Below the pieces are notes generated by a model. The model was given only the letters and a program-made list of their open reading frames with translations, was not told the origin of the DNA and searched no databases. Below are positions 1-9,283 of a stretch of DNA of 31,946 nt, piece by piece. The stretch is from JAMCXS01 sp964459065 (GTDB taxonomy: Bacteria; Acidobacteriota; Terriglobia; UBA7540), in contig CAYWMN010000005.1 in NCBI GenBank assembly GCA_964459065.1, forward strand, positions 1-31,946, written 5' to 3'. Made by a program: the position numbers and the translations under genes. Each line of letters opens with the position of its first letter. Position 1 is the stretch's first letter.

Positions 1-2434
1 CTTCCCACTTCTGACGCTTGTCGTACAAGCTCTTGATGCCGCCCGCGCCAAACGTAAGGCTGAAGAAGTCGTTTTCGGCCTTCCTGCCGCTGAGCGGCTT
101 GCCGGCCGTCCCAAAAGATGCGCCCGGTTCCAGATAGAACGTCCGGTAACCCACCGAAGGAACTTCCGGCGCGATAAACGCAAACTTGCCCGGGTGCGCA
201 CTCCCGGCTGGCGTTACTTTTTCAAACGGAACTTCACGTCCGGCGTCGTCATGAATCGTCATTCCCCGCCAGCCCTGGGGCGGCGCAAATTCAAACTCCA
301 CCAGGTCCGTGCGCGGCCAGGATAAGGGATTGAAAACGACGACCGGAATCTCCCGGCTCGAACGGGTCTTGATATTGCCGGCGAGCTTCGCGCCCGCTTC
401 GCCCAGCAGCTTGTCCGCCAGGCGCCTGGACCTGGCGTAAGACGCCACGTAGACGCTGTCGGTAACAACTCCGCGATTCCCGCCCCAGCCGTGATCGGGC
501 CAGCAGTTGGCTTTCCACGCCTCCGTCAACGGGGTTTCAGGATAACCGCCAAACCCGGCGCTTTCTCCCATGCCGGCAAGCAGGCGCTCGGTAGCGAGCA
601 GTTCATTGTGCGCCTGGCGGCCCATCAACAGCCCTTCGCGGTGGCCCGGCTCGTCGTAATACGCCCAGCTAAAGGGCCAATCGCCCCGGAGCGTGGGGAT
701 GTCGGCCGGGTGCCCGGTGAATTCGTCCAGAAAGCTTTCCGGCTGCACAAACTCCATTCGCGGCGGATGGATCTGGTCCTGCGGCTGCGCGGCAAAATGC
801 TCGTTCCATTGGTCCGCGAACCGCTTCATGGCCGCGTTTTGCCGGCGGGCATAGGGCGCGAGAGCCGGCTGCGGCGGAAGGTAGTCGCTGGTGTAGTCAT
901 AGATAAACCTGGGCGGCAAATCGTGCGACGCATAATAGGGAGCGCGTTCCCGCGCGTAGTGAAGCCATCCCTGGTCGCCTTTCGGGTCCAACAGCTTCAT
1001 GGGGCTGGCGTAGTGATTAGCGTAGGTCAGAACGATGGAGCCGTCGGGCGCTTCCCAGTTGTAAAACCCGTAAGGCATGCGGCCCTGGATGATGTATTCG
1101 ATGCCGGCGCGCTTCAGAATTTGAGGCATCTGCAAGGTCATCGACGGAGGATCGGTCTTCACATAGAAGCGCGTATCGACTCCGGGAAAGGTTTCCTTCA
1201 GCCAGCGCCGCCCAAAATAAAACTGCCGCACCAGCTTTTCCGGCCCCACGTGAACTTCCTGGCACTGCACAAAACTCGCGCCCCACGCAAACCGCTTCTC
1301 GCGCATGCAACGCGCCATCTCTTCGCGCTTGTCCGGGTGGCGCGCCAGAAACTCCATCAGGTAGGCGGTGCTCTCCATGGAGTAGCGGAATTCCGGATAC
1401 TCGGCCAGCAGCTTCAGGGCGGGCAGGATAATTTCCGCAGAACGGTAGTCCGCCGTTTTCTTCTGGGTGTTCAGCCAGCCAAGATCGTTGTGGCAAGTGC
1501 AGTTCAAAGCAAACACGCCGCGGTCAAAAAACGAATGGTAGGGCGGAACGCGCAGCGTCCGCGGCCGGCCGATTCGGGTCTTGCCCGCACGGACCGCAAA
1601 GGTCATCGCCGCTTCAGCAAACGGCGCGGGGATCCAGATGTCCTGGTGAGAAACCGACCGGGCGGGAACCGGCTCCAGAGCAATCTCCATCGGCGCGCCA
1701 TCCTGATCGGAAACCGCGAGCCGCGCTCCGCGAATTGGGCCGCCCGGATTAACCAGGTGCAAAGTCGCCGACTGAACGCACCTTCCCTTGCGCACGTCGT
1801 ACATGGAATAAACGTCGATCTCAAAGCCTGGATCGTGCCGGTGCGGGTAAACGCGAACCTTGGCAAGCCCCGTCTCCTCGCCGCCGGGCTTTGCCCAAAC
1901 CTCCTCGACCGTAATGCGAACGAATTGGGTTCGCACCGTTTGGGGAAAGGAGATCACTTGAAAATCGAGAGATTGAGGAAGTTCCCGGCTGACCGATTGT
2001 CCTCCTGAAACCGAGCATCGCACCCGCCGGGGCGCCTGCAGCAGCTTGAGGCGCGAGTAGGTCATCATGTAAGGGTCTTGCCCGACAATGTTGTAAGGAA
2101 GCGTATGCGGCAGAATCCACACTTCGCTGACGGGGCGAACTTCCGGGAAGGTGATTTCAAGCCACGCCCCGTTGGCTTGATGCAGGGCCTCCCAGCCATT
2201 GTGAAGGTTGCCGCCGAAGACGTTCGAAGGATGGTAGCCCCAGGGCGGGTCGCCAACGTAGGATGAAGCCGTGGCCGTCGCTTTGTACCGCGGGTTGGCC
2301 CAGTTGGGATTCTCAGGCCCGGGATCTTCCGCCGCGAGAAGCCGCCTGGCCGCGCCAGGCACGGGAATCCCCTGCGCGATCGCCGAAGCAAGAATAAATT
2401 GCCCACCGTCCCTTATGAATCGACGACGATCCAT
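1..2434 (-). CDS. GH38 alpha-mannosidase-like enzyme with discoidin domain, Tat-exported (C-terminus cut by window edge)
   Basis: The frame is open from an ATG at 2434 to the left edge, about 811 codons without a stop. An AGGAGG-type ribosome binding site lies just upstream. The N-terminus has a Tat motif (DRRRFIRD) followed by a hydrophobic stretch. Residues about 50-190 look like a discoidin (F5/8 type C) carbohydrate-binding domain (A-T-A-S-S, then W-L-E-I-x-F). The GH38 signature follows: CHNDLGW at 314-320 (H315, D317 as likely metal ligands) and a conserved Asp at 428 (YVKTDPPS) in the place of the catalytic nucleophile. The last visible residues (GGIKSLYDK) match the start of the GH38 C-terminal beta domain. 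Family knowledge predicts a zinc-dependent retaining alpha-mannosidase acting outside the cytoplasm; the exact substrate is not visible. The gene starts 70 nt after the 440-aa gene, so it is probably co-transcribed. Confidence 0.85.
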   Translation of the reverse strand, partial: MDRRRFIRDGGQFILASAIAQGIPVPGAARRLLAAEDPGPENPNWANPRYKATATASSYVGDPPWGYHPSNVFGGNLHNGWEALHQANGAWLEITFPEVRPVSEVWILPHTLPYNIVGQDPYMMTYSRLKLLQAPRRVRCSVSGGQSVSRELPQSLDFQVISFPQTVRTQFVRITVEEVWAKPGGEETGLAKVRVYPHRHDPGFEIDVYSMYDVRKGRCVQSATLHLVNPGGPIRGARLAVSDQDGAPMEIALEPVPARSVSHQDIWIPAPFAEAAMTFAVRAGKTRIGRPRTLRVPPYHSFFDRGVFALNCTCHNDLGWLNTQKKTADYRSAEIILPALKLLAEYPEFRYSMESTAYLMEFLARHPDKREEMARCMREKRFAWGASFVQCQEVHVGPEKLVRQFYFGRRWLKETFPGVDTRFYVKTDPPSMTLQMPQILKRAGIEYIIQGRMPYGFYNWEAPDGSIVLTYANHYASPMKLLDPKGDQGWLHYARERAPYYASHDLPPRFIYDYTSDYLPPQPALAPYARRQNAAMKRFADQWNEHFAAQPQDQIHPPRMEFVQPESFLDEFTGHPADIPTLRGDWPFSWAYYDEPGHREGLLMGRQAHNELLATERLLAGMGESAGFGGYPETPLTEAWKANCWPDHGWGGNRGVVTDSVYVASYARSRRLADKLLGEAGAKLAGNIKTRSSREIPVVVFNPLSWPRTDLVEFEFAPPQGWRGMTIHDDAGREVPFEKVTPAGSAHPGKFAFIAPEVPSVGYRTFYLEPGASFGTAGKPLSGRKAENDFFSLTFGAGGIKSLYDKRQKWE

Positions 2435-2504
2435 TCCTCTCCTCCTGGACATTCGAGGTTTGCTGTGTTCAGCAATGCGCAGCTACACGTTACGTCGATT
2501 TGCC

Positions 2505-3827
2505 TCAGGCCAAAGTTGCGACGCTTTCCGGAGTGGCGCATTGCTTTCCCTGATCGAGCCACCGGCGCGCCACCTTGCGGATGGACTCAAGATCCCGGCT
2601 CATTCCCGCCAGCGTGTAATACACGTGCCGTTCGGTCCACCTGTTGAGTTTCATATCGCGGATCTCAACCGGGTAGTCCTGTGCGGGATTCTTCACGGGC
2701 TTGTCCACGATGTAGTGCGAAAAGGGTCCGAAACTGTAGGGATAAGGCGAGCCTGCCTTATAGTTATGAGTTTGAGAGTTCAACCACCCAACCGGCCAGT
2801 GGTCCCAGCGCGCCGAGCCCCAGCCCCAGCCTCCCGTGTCGGTGAAGGAGTGGTCCACAACCTGGCTTTTTTCAGGCGGAAACCCGCTGGCCCCTCCCAA
2901 AACCACAAATAAGTACCCCGCTTTGAAAGGCATCACCAGGGCGAAGCCCGGCGAATGTGAGATTTCAAGCAGCCGTTCGGCGTTACCCCGGCGGCGAGCC
3001 TTGCCCGCATCGTCCCAGTAGACGTCATACTGCAAGTTCGAGTAGGCGGCGATCACCGATCCCACGTGGTAATCGCCGTGCCGGGAATCCTGGGGAAACA
3101 GATCTTTCCACGTGGTTCCGCTTGGCGCCAGCGCAAAGAAATCCAGCGGCTGCCAACTGTAACCATAGGGGCTATGCGGCCTTAAGGTTTCATAGGTCAG
3201 GCGGCGCCAAACGTAGCCGTTATGCAATGCCACGTAGTCTTCGGTCCCTCGCAAAGCAGGATGGGAGTCATCCCGCTTGTTGACGCAACAGTAGTTCCAG
3301 CGAACCCACACCCGCTGCGGACCGCTCTGGATGATATCCACCGAGCTATTGTGTTCCTTCCGGCCGTTCTGGTTGAACAGTTCTCCCCAGCCGCCGTTAC
3401 CTTCAAAAAACTGGTTGCAGAGCCCCACGCCGTTCGGCAGCTCCATCCAGGGACAGTAGCTGGCCTCATGGCTGAACACAAACCGCTGCGGCCTGTCTTT
3501 CCAGATGACGATGATGGCTTTCCTTGGATTCAGGTCCGCGTGGGGCGGACTTGGTTCAAGCGATCCACGATAACGCCCCGGGGCATAATCGCTCACCTCG
3601 AACGCCGAGACGCCTGGGGTGGTGCGCTGGTCCAACTCGGCCACCGTAATAGGAGCAGGCTTTACATAGAGCGGGTCTGGAGCAGCATCTTGCGAGGAAA
3701 TCCGGCCGCCGGCCGCGCCAGCCACCGGATCAGAAGAACCCGCAGCTTTCAGCTTTCCCAGACCTCCCCATAACAAGCTTGAGCCCGCTACGGCTCTCTG
3801 CACAAAGTTCCGCCGCGTGATTGACAT
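2505..3827 (-). CDS. Tat-exported protein of unknown family (440 aa)
   Basis: I do not recognise the family. The start is placed at the ATG at 3827 rather than an in-frame one 46 codons upstream, because a GGAGAGG lies 8 nt before it and a Tat signal (ITRRNFVQ, then a hydrophobic run and a small-residue stretch) begins there. The mature part is rich in Trp and Tyr and looks like an all-beta extracellular protein, with motifs such as WMELPNGVGLCNQFFEGN and GGWGWGSARWDHWPVGW. No transmembrane segment follows the signal. It lies between the 731-aa glycosidase (94 nt gap) and the GH38 gene (70 nt gap) on the same strand, so a role in binding or processing the same glycan is likely but inferred. 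It could be a lyase or hydrolase with a new fold assignment or a carbohydrate-binding accessory protein. Confidence 0.85.
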   Translation of the reverse strand: MSITRRNFVQRAVAGSSLLWGGLGKLKAAGSSDPVAGAAGGRISSQDAAPDPLYVKPAPITVAELDQRTTPGVSAFEVSDYAPGRYRGSLEPSPPHADLNPRKAIIVIWKDRPQRFVFSHEASYCPWMELPNGVGLCNQFFEGNGGWGELFNQNGRKEHNSSVDIIQSGPQRVWVRWNYCCVNKRDDSHPALRGTEDYVALHNGYVWRRLTYETLRPHSPYGYSWQPLDFFALAPSGTTWKDLFPQDSRHGDYHVGSVIAAYSNLQYDVYWDDAGKARRRGNAERLLEISHSPGFALVMPFKAGYLFVVLGGASGFPPEKSQVVDHSFTDTGGWGWGSARWDHWPVGWLNSQTHNYKAGSPYPYSFGPFSHYIVDKPVKNPAQDYPVEIRDMKLNRWTERHVYYTLAGMSRDLESIRKVARRWLDQGKQCATPESVATLA

Positions 3828-3921
3828 TTTCGCTGCCTCTCCGTTTGGAATGATCTTAGCAGGCCGGCGTCCGCTTGCTGTCCCACGGACCCGCAAAGGA
3901 CCGCTAAACTCTCGTCGGCAC

Positions 3922-6117
3922 TCAACGCGACGAATGCCTGGCCGCACCTGTTCCGGCAGGCGCAATCTCGATCACCTTGATTTGTCTTGGAGCCAGCAAT
4001 TCGCTTCGTTGTAACCGTCCCGTGACCGTCCCGACGAACCGGCTGCCTTCCGGCGTGATTTGCCTCAGTTCCAATCGCCTTCCGCTGAGCCCATATTTCG
4101 CCGGATCAATGTGGTATTTGAATTCAACCGGCTGATCGATGTAGTTCGCCAGGAACACGGCCAGGCGGCCATCTTCACTTTGCCACAACCGCGCTTGGGC
4201 CACCGGAACCGTACCCTTGTGAACGTTTTTCCCAGAACCAAATCCTTCCACGGTAAAGGTCGCTACGGGGTTTTCAGGTTTAACAGGACGCAGCAGACGG
4301 CCGTAGACGAGGTATCGCTTGGTCGAGACCCGGTAGCGCCCGCACTGGCGGAGGTATTGAACCTTTGCAGCATACTGCGGCTTAAACAGATCCGGGCTCA
4401 TCCATCCATTTTGCCGGCCGTCGATGAACGCCTGGCCCTGGGCATAACAGAAGTAACGGTTGCTCTTTGTGAAGTCGCAGGGGCTTCCCAGGAAGATCGT
4501 ATAGCCGGAATAAACCACTTCCATCATCGGAATTTCCCGGTCGCTCGGCTGCGCCCAGGTCAGATAGCCGTCCAGGAGGTCCATGAAAACTTCATCGGTG
4601 CCCTCGGACGTAATCACCGGACGCCGCCCTTCCAGCTCCGACATATTCCGCACCTTGGTCAGCAACTCGCGGTTTCCGTCCACCCAGTAGCGGCCACCGC
4701 CCAGGGGATGCCCGTGGTTTTTGTTAAAGCAGAGCTCATGATCCATGGCGGAAATTTGATCGATATAAACGCCGTTAACGCCGTATTTCTCCACCAGCCT
4801 CTGCACAAGGGAAGAGATTGCGTTCTGCCAGTATTCCTGCGTAGGACACATGGAGAGCAGACGTCCTGAATTCTCGCCGTAATAGTGCATTCGAAATCCG
4901 CCGGCCTGGTCCACGATGGCATGGGGCGCAAACTTGTCGAAGTCCGGGATATTCAAATCAGCACTGGTGCCGTTGATGTAGGGCATCACCAGCACTCCGT
5001 GGCTGACAAGGTCCTTGACGCGTTCAGCAAATTCAGGCTTGGGCGGAAGAAAGTGCGGGTACAGATTGTCAAACTTCATGTGGTGCCAGCTGTACCAATG
5101 GAGGCCAATCGGCACGCCGAGCGTTTTCTGGGCGCGCAACAACGGCGCATCCATTTGCTGCGCCGAGCCTTTGGCTCCCTCCCATTCCCAATCACCTAAA
5201 ATCCACACTCCGACGTTTTTCAGGATTGCGGGAAAATCAGCTCGATCAGAAAGCTTCGCCGCCCGCGCCCATTTTTGCTTTAACGCCCAGCGCCGATAGT
5301 GCAGCGCCGCTTGGAGCCAAGTGCCCTGGTATACGCCGAGCTCCACAGCATAGTAGCCGGGATAATCGGAACCGGCCACGCCCATGCCCTCGGGATACTG
5401 GACAATGGCAAGTTGCTTGCTGCCCGAGTCTGCCACAAACTCTTTGACGTACCCGCTTGAATCCCGGGTACCCAGGTAAACGGAATTACGGTTGCGGCTG
5501 AGCGCCATGAACTGCATCGGCCAGCCGCCCGAAGGGTACCGGGCCTTGATTTTGCCGCTCCAGTGGTGGAACAGTTGCCCTCCACTGGCAAAAACCGGGC
5601 GCGCAAGGTCGTACTGGCCGGCTTCAGGAAACCCTGTCACGAAAGGAAACTTGACGGACCACAGTCCCCAGTAGTCGCTCTTGTTGTCGACAAAGATCCG
5701 CCACTTCGCAATACCCGAATCGGGCGGCAGGTCCACCGTCACCCGCACGGTTACAATGTGATTTTCCTTCCACCAACGCAGGCCGTCCCATTCCATCACC
5801 AGGCGCTCGACGCCCCCGGGAAGCTCTTCAAGCGCCGCGTAATTGCAGGGCGCATCGTTATTGTTGAGTTTCTTGATGAGCACCCCCCGGCCAAAGGCGA
5901 TTTCCCAAAGCAGGTGCTTCCCCTGAACAGGCTGAAGGTGGTTTATTCCACTGTGGAGATCGACCATGGCGGCAAGCCCCATCCCCTTGGGCTCAAATTC
6001 AAACCGCACATGGCGGTTGGCAAGGGTAATTCCTCTCGAGGGGTCCAATTGACGGGCGGCCCGCAGGCCGGACGCGCAGACGACAACCATGATGCAGGCC
6101 AGAAACAGCTTTCGCAT
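3922..6117 (-). CDS. Exported barrel glycosidase, DUF6259-like (731 aa)
   Basis: The start at 6117 follows a GGAGGGA site and opens a Sec signal peptide (MRKLFLACIMVVVCASGLRA, probable cleavage near residue 20). Residues about 30-290 look like the N-terminal beta-sandwich found before the catalytic barrel in GH36/GH101-type enzymes. Residues about 295-610 look like a TIM barrel: WYSWHHMKFD near 341-350, GVNGVYIDQIS at 446-456 with D453 in the usual nucleophile place at a strand end, and VITSEGTDE at 501-509 with E505 as a possible acid/base. A C-terminal beta domain follows. By memory this resembles proteins carrying DUF6259, but no characterised member is close enough to name a substrate. 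It is probably the first gene of a three-gene transcript ending with GH38. Catalytic assignments are inference from motif position. Confidence 0.85.
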   Translation of the reverse strand: MRKLFLACIMVVVCASGLRAARQLDPSRGITLANRHVRFEFEPKGMGLAAMVDLHSGINHLQPVQGKHLLWEIAFGRGVLIKKLNNNDAPCNYAALEELPGGVERLVMEWDGLRWWKENHIVTVRVTVDLPPDSGIAKWRIFVDNKSDYWGLWSVKFPFVTGFPEAGQYDLARPVFASGGQLFHHWSGKIKARYPSGGWPMQFMALSRNRNSVYLGTRDSSGYVKEFVADSGSKQLAIVQYPEGMGVAGSDYPGYYAVELGVYQGTWLQAALHYRRWALKQKWARAAKLSDRADFPAILKNVGVWILGDWEWEGAKGSAQQMDAPLLRAQKTLGVPIGLHWYSWHHMKFDNLYPHFLPPKPEFAERVKDLVSHGVLVMPYINGTSADLNIPDFDKFAPHAIVDQAGGFRMHYYGENSGRLLSMCPTQEYWQNAISSLVQRLVEKYGVNGVYIDQISAMDHELCFNKNHGHPLGGGRYWVDGNRELLTKVRNMSELEGRRPVITSEGTDEVFMDLLDGYLTWAQPSDREIPMMEVVYSGYTIFLGSPCDFTKSNRYFCYAQGQAFIDGRQNGWMSPDLFKPQYAAKVQYLRQCGRYRVSTKRYLVYGRLLRPVKPENPVATFTVEGFGSGKNVHKGTVPVAQARLWQSEDGRLAVFLANYIDQPVEFKYHIDPAKYGLSGRRLELRQITPEGSRFVGTVTGRLQRSELLAPRQIKVIEIAPAGTGAARHSSR

Positions 6118-6155
6118 GAGTCCCTCCGTTGCAGGCATTCGAGATGCTACGAATG

Positions 6156-6163
6156 AGGATACC
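6156..6163 (-). promoter_or_regulatory. Candidate extended -10 element GGTATCCT for the 731-aa gene
   Basis: On the minus strand the octamer GGTATCCT lies 39 nt before the start codon at 6117, leaving a leader of roughly 30 nt. The same octamer precedes the 1001-aa gene, and GGTATACT precedes both NHL genes, which suggests a shared promoter type. No good -35 box is seen. Confidence 0.4.
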
Positions 6164-6206
6164 TTGCCAGGTCTGGCACGGACCAGCCGGGAACTGGCTG
6201 GCAAGG
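6162..6206 (-). terminator. Inverted repeat behind the 1001-aa gene, terminator-like without a T tract
   Basis: CCTTGCCAG at 6162-6170 is perfectly complementary to CTGGCAAGG at 6198-6206, with a 27-nt loop that holds a further short GGTC/GACC pair. It lies 72 nt beyond the stop of the 1001-aa gene and touches the GGTATCCT element of the next gene. There is no T-run, so it is either a hairpin that blocks or pauses read-through or an operator. Confidence 0.4.
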
Positions 6207-6277
6207 CCCGAGCCACTCGCCAATCACCGCGGCCGACGGGATCGACAACTTTCTAAACGCTCTTCCCGGCTGCCAGA

Positions 6278-9200
6278 TCATTTTGAGGGTGCAAACACGT
6301 ATTTTCGCCCTTCGGGAAGAGGCTTGAATTCTTCCCATCCGGCGCGTGGAGAGGACAGTTTCACCTCGCCCAGGCTTTTGCCATTGGGGGCATAAGCCAT
6401 CAGGACCCCTCCCGAGGACGCACGGAAATCAATGCGTTTGTTGCCATCTAGATCAATCAGCTCCAGCACCCCTCCGGGCTTGTGTCGCAGGACGACTCCG
6501 CCCTTTGCGCCCAGGCCACCGCGTTCGGTCCACTGGCCACGCCCGTCAAGATACTCATAACCCGATGCAGCAACGTAATCGATCCGGTGATGGTTCTCCA
6601 GAGCGGACACCTCATAAAAGTGATTGGACGGATTGAACGCCAGCCAGCCGGAAACAGGCAGCGTGACCGGCTTGCCCGCCGCATCGTTAACCGTCCACGT
6701 TCCGCGGGTGGAGCGATTGACATACACTTCGGTTCCATTCTTGTAGACCACGTGCAGCCGCGATTCGGCGTTGACGCCGTTGGCGATTGCCTGGCTCACG
6801 TTATACCACTTGCCATTCCGATCTGCATACTGGATGAGCTTGGGCGGGTTGAAGGCATATTGCTGCTGCAACTGTTGCATCATGTAATAGGACCGGGTCA
6901 TGGCCTCCACGACAAGAGGTTCGGAGGGATTGTTCGACTTGACCAGCCAGCCCATGTTGCCGTAAGCAATCGTGGTGGCAAGGAACAGGTCAACGTACTG
7001 GCTCCTTTTGGGAGACTCGGTCCAGTGCTTGTCGATGCGGCTCAGGTAGTAATGGGTATCTCCCATTCCATAATCGCATTCGAGCGGATGGATCTTCCGA
7101 AGCCGGAAGGAAACGTCCAGCGGCGCCGTCAGCAGATTCACATCCGTGTACACCCATCCGTAATTGCCCGAGTCCAGGCCCGCATAGAGCCAGGCGTAGG
7201 TTCCTTCGGACTGGGTTGGACCGTAGACCCTCTGGTCGTTTCGAAGAAGTTGCCCATAGGCGTAAAAGGTTGCGGCAAAAGTGCCTGCCCCCGGGACCCG
7301 GGCGTCATAGTCGCAGTAATGCCACGGGGCTACGGCCGTATGCACGTCGGTGTAGGACATTTTCACGCCGAACTTTTTCTTGATCCGTTTGGCGTAATAT
7401 TGGTCGAACTCCACGGCCTTCGAGGGTTTGAGAGCGTAGTTGCGGGGCCAGGCGCGCCGCCACTCGCCGTCGGGTTCCCGTTGCACAAAGTCCGGACTCC
7501 AGTTCGTATTGAGCGTGCAGAAGTCGGTATAGTTTGTGTAGACTCCCTGCAGCCATCCCATGGCATTCTGAGCCTGGATGTACCACTTCAACATCGCGTC
7601 GCCGCCCTTTTGAGGAGCGGCATGGAGCTTCTCGGTGTTACAGTCGCCCTCGTCCCGCCAGGTGACCTCGTGACTGTGCTGCATGATCTTGTTGAGTCCA
7701 TAAGAGCGGATTCGCTCAGAGCGTTCATGATCTTTTTTCCAGGACTCCGGTCCTGTCACCGTCCAGACGTACTGGTCCCCATACTGCCGGAGGGAGGGCG
7801 GATTGGCGATGGTGGGGAGAGTCTCCGCATAATGGGGTGAGGTGGTGATGAATATCCTTTCGTACAGGTTATTTCGCAAACCATCGGTTTTGGGCAGGTA
7901 CCGCATCCCGCCATTGATTTCGGCGCTGTCTTTCGTAACCGGCGGGTCTTTGGTGTAGTAAGGCTCGGAAGCGTTGCTGCGATACCAGTCAAACCAGACG
8001 GAAGTAAAGGTCGGCTTTGAGGGCGGGCCGGAAACGAGGACCCGCGGGTTGGTGCCGCCGTAAGTGAGGTAAGGCACCGTGATCAAGCGCGGATGAGTGA
8101 CGCCCGAAACTTCTCCAAAACTCAATTCCGTTGCGTCCCCTCCATCGCACCACACGTCGAGCACCAGCGATTTTTGCCACAGGCGCAGCGCATAGTCCAC
8201 AAGGTGCGATCCAAAACGAAACTTTGCATGCACCACGTCGCCGGTCAGTTTTGCTTCGACCAGTTCTCCCTTGGAAACCTGATCCTCGGGAGTGCCGGTG
8301 AACCGAACGCCTCCTCCTTTCAGGGGATGGAACACGGGGCCGCCGTCCACGCGAGCTGCAATTTCACTCAAAGTCCCCCGCGCGGGCTTGTAGTCATAAA
8401 CCACCGTGGCGTCTTTGCCCACGTAGCGAAATTCAAACTCATTCCTGCTCGTCTCACGGGCAGACACCTTGAAACTCTTCTCGAAATTTGCCGGGAGAAT
8501 CGTTTGCTCGCGTGTCGGAAACGGCAATGTTCCCGCCCCGGTGTTCAGGCCCACGATCTCATCCCGGTAAGGAACCAGATTCCGTTTCGGCTCAGGCCTC
8601 AATTTGAGTGGATGAAGATTTTCGGTATAGAACGCCAGGGAGTCACAGAAAAAATAGCGGAGCGCCGGGTTCGTGATCCGGGAAATTTCGATGCCCGAAA
8701 AACTTGCCGGCATGACCATCTGGGAGAGGACGCTGGCGGGAATTTTCCGATGAATAAGCCACCATTGCTTCCACCGGATGTCCGTCAGGCCGACTTTGAA
8801 TTCCTTCCCGCGTGCATCGCGGACCAGGATGGACACCTCGACCGGGGGAGTTGTCGGATCTGGGACCCAGCTCCAGCGGTCCCCGTAACCCCAGAGATCA
8901 ATGGAATCAAATTTCCCTGGAATGGGAATCGGCTTGGGAGGCCTGGCGATGACATGGCTTTGGCGACGGGTGCCCGCGTAAAGGAACTTGCAGACGTGTT
9001 CACCCCACATCTGCTGTTCGCGGCTGCGGCTTAGTTGTCCCCGCGCTCCATCGAACAGTTCGAGCTTCCAGCCTTCCATGTTTTCAAAGCCCACCAGCGT
9101 GTGGGGGTTTTGTCTTCTCTGTACCCACGTCATCTCGTAGGGCTGTTGGCCAACCTGCTGCCATGGCTGAATCTTATTAATAGCAGGAATGACTTTTTGG

Positions 9201-9283
9201 GGGACTTTCTGTTGCCCTCCGAGGGAACTCAGAGGTAAGCCCAGTCCCAGCATCAAAAGCAGGATGAACACTCTCTCCTTCAT
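6278..9283 (-). CDS. Exported putative glycoside hydrolase, large barrel protein (1001 aa)
   Basis: The start at 9283 is chosen because a GGGGAGA site precedes it and a Sec signal peptide (MKERVFILLLMLGLGLPLSS) begins there; an in-frame upstream start adds only a basic, unlikely leader. Residues about 60-225 form a jelly-roll-like, possibly carbohydrate-binding region. Residues about 230-480 look like a beta-sandwich. Residues about 500-800 look like a glycosidase barrel. KMSYTDVHTAVAPWHYCDYD (641-660) offers D646 as nucleophile candidate, GPTQSEGTYAW (688-698) offers E693 as acid/base candidate, and ECDYGMGDTHYY (735-746) is probably near the active site. A C-terminal beta domain closes the protein. 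The layout recalls GH101-type endo-alpha-N-acetylgalactosaminidases and DUF5696-type proteins, but similarity is too weak to assign a family. It probably acts outside the cytoplasm with its three downstream neighbours. Confidence 0.85.
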   Translation of the reverse strand: MKERVFILLLMLGLGLPLSSLGGQQKVPQKVIPAINKIQPWQQVGQQPYEMTWVQRRQNPHTLVGFENMEGWKLELFDGARGQLSRSREQQMWGEHVCKFLYAGTRRQSHVIARPPKPIPIPGKFDSIDLWGYGDRWSWVPDPTTPPVEVSILVRDARGKEFKVGLTDIRWKQWWLIHRKIPASVLSQMVMPASFSGIEISRITNPALRYFFCDSLAFYTENLHPLKLRPEPKRNLVPYRDEIVGLNTGAGTLPFPTREQTILPANFEKSFKVSARETSRNEFEFRYVGKDATVVYDYKPARGTLSEIAARVDGGPVFHPLKGGGVRFTGTPEDQVSKGELVEAKLTGDVVHAKFRFGSHLVDYALRLWQKSLVLDVWCDGGDATELSFGEVSGVTHPRLITVPYLTYGGTNPRVLVSGPPSKPTFTSVWFDWYRSNASEPYYTKDPPVTKDSAEINGGMRYLPKTDGLRNNLYERIFITTSPHYAETLPTIANPPSLRQYGDQYVWTVTGPESWKKDHERSERIRSYGLNKIMQHSHEVTWRDEGDCNTEKLHAAPQKGGDAMLKWYIQAQNAMGWLQGVYTNYTDFCTLNTNWSPDFVQREPDGEWRRAWPRNYALKPSKAVEFDQYYAKRIKKKFGVKMSYTDVHTAVAPWHYCDYDARVPGAGTFAATFYAYGQLLRNDQRVYGPTQSEGTYAWLYAGLDSGNYGWVYTDVNLLTAPLDVSFRLRKIHPLECDYGMGDTHYYLSRIDKHWTESPKRSQYVDLFLATTIAYGNMGWLVKSNNPSEPLVVEAMTRSYYMMQQLQQQYAFNPPKLIQYADRNGKWYNVSQAIANGVNAESRLHVVYKNGTEVYVNRSTRGTWTVNDAAGKPVTLPVSGWLAFNPSNHFYEVSALENHHRIDYVAASGYEYLDGRGQWTERGGLGAKGGVVLRHKPGGVLELIDLDGNKRIDFRASSGGVLMAYAPNGKSLGEVKLSSPRAGWEEFKPLPEGRKYVFAPSK

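Noticed and set aside
491..2008. Long plus-strand open frame of 505 codons
   Set aside because: It is antisense to the GH38 gene, whose frame shows clear domain motifs; the plus-strand product is Arg/His/Pro-rich with no recognisable domain.
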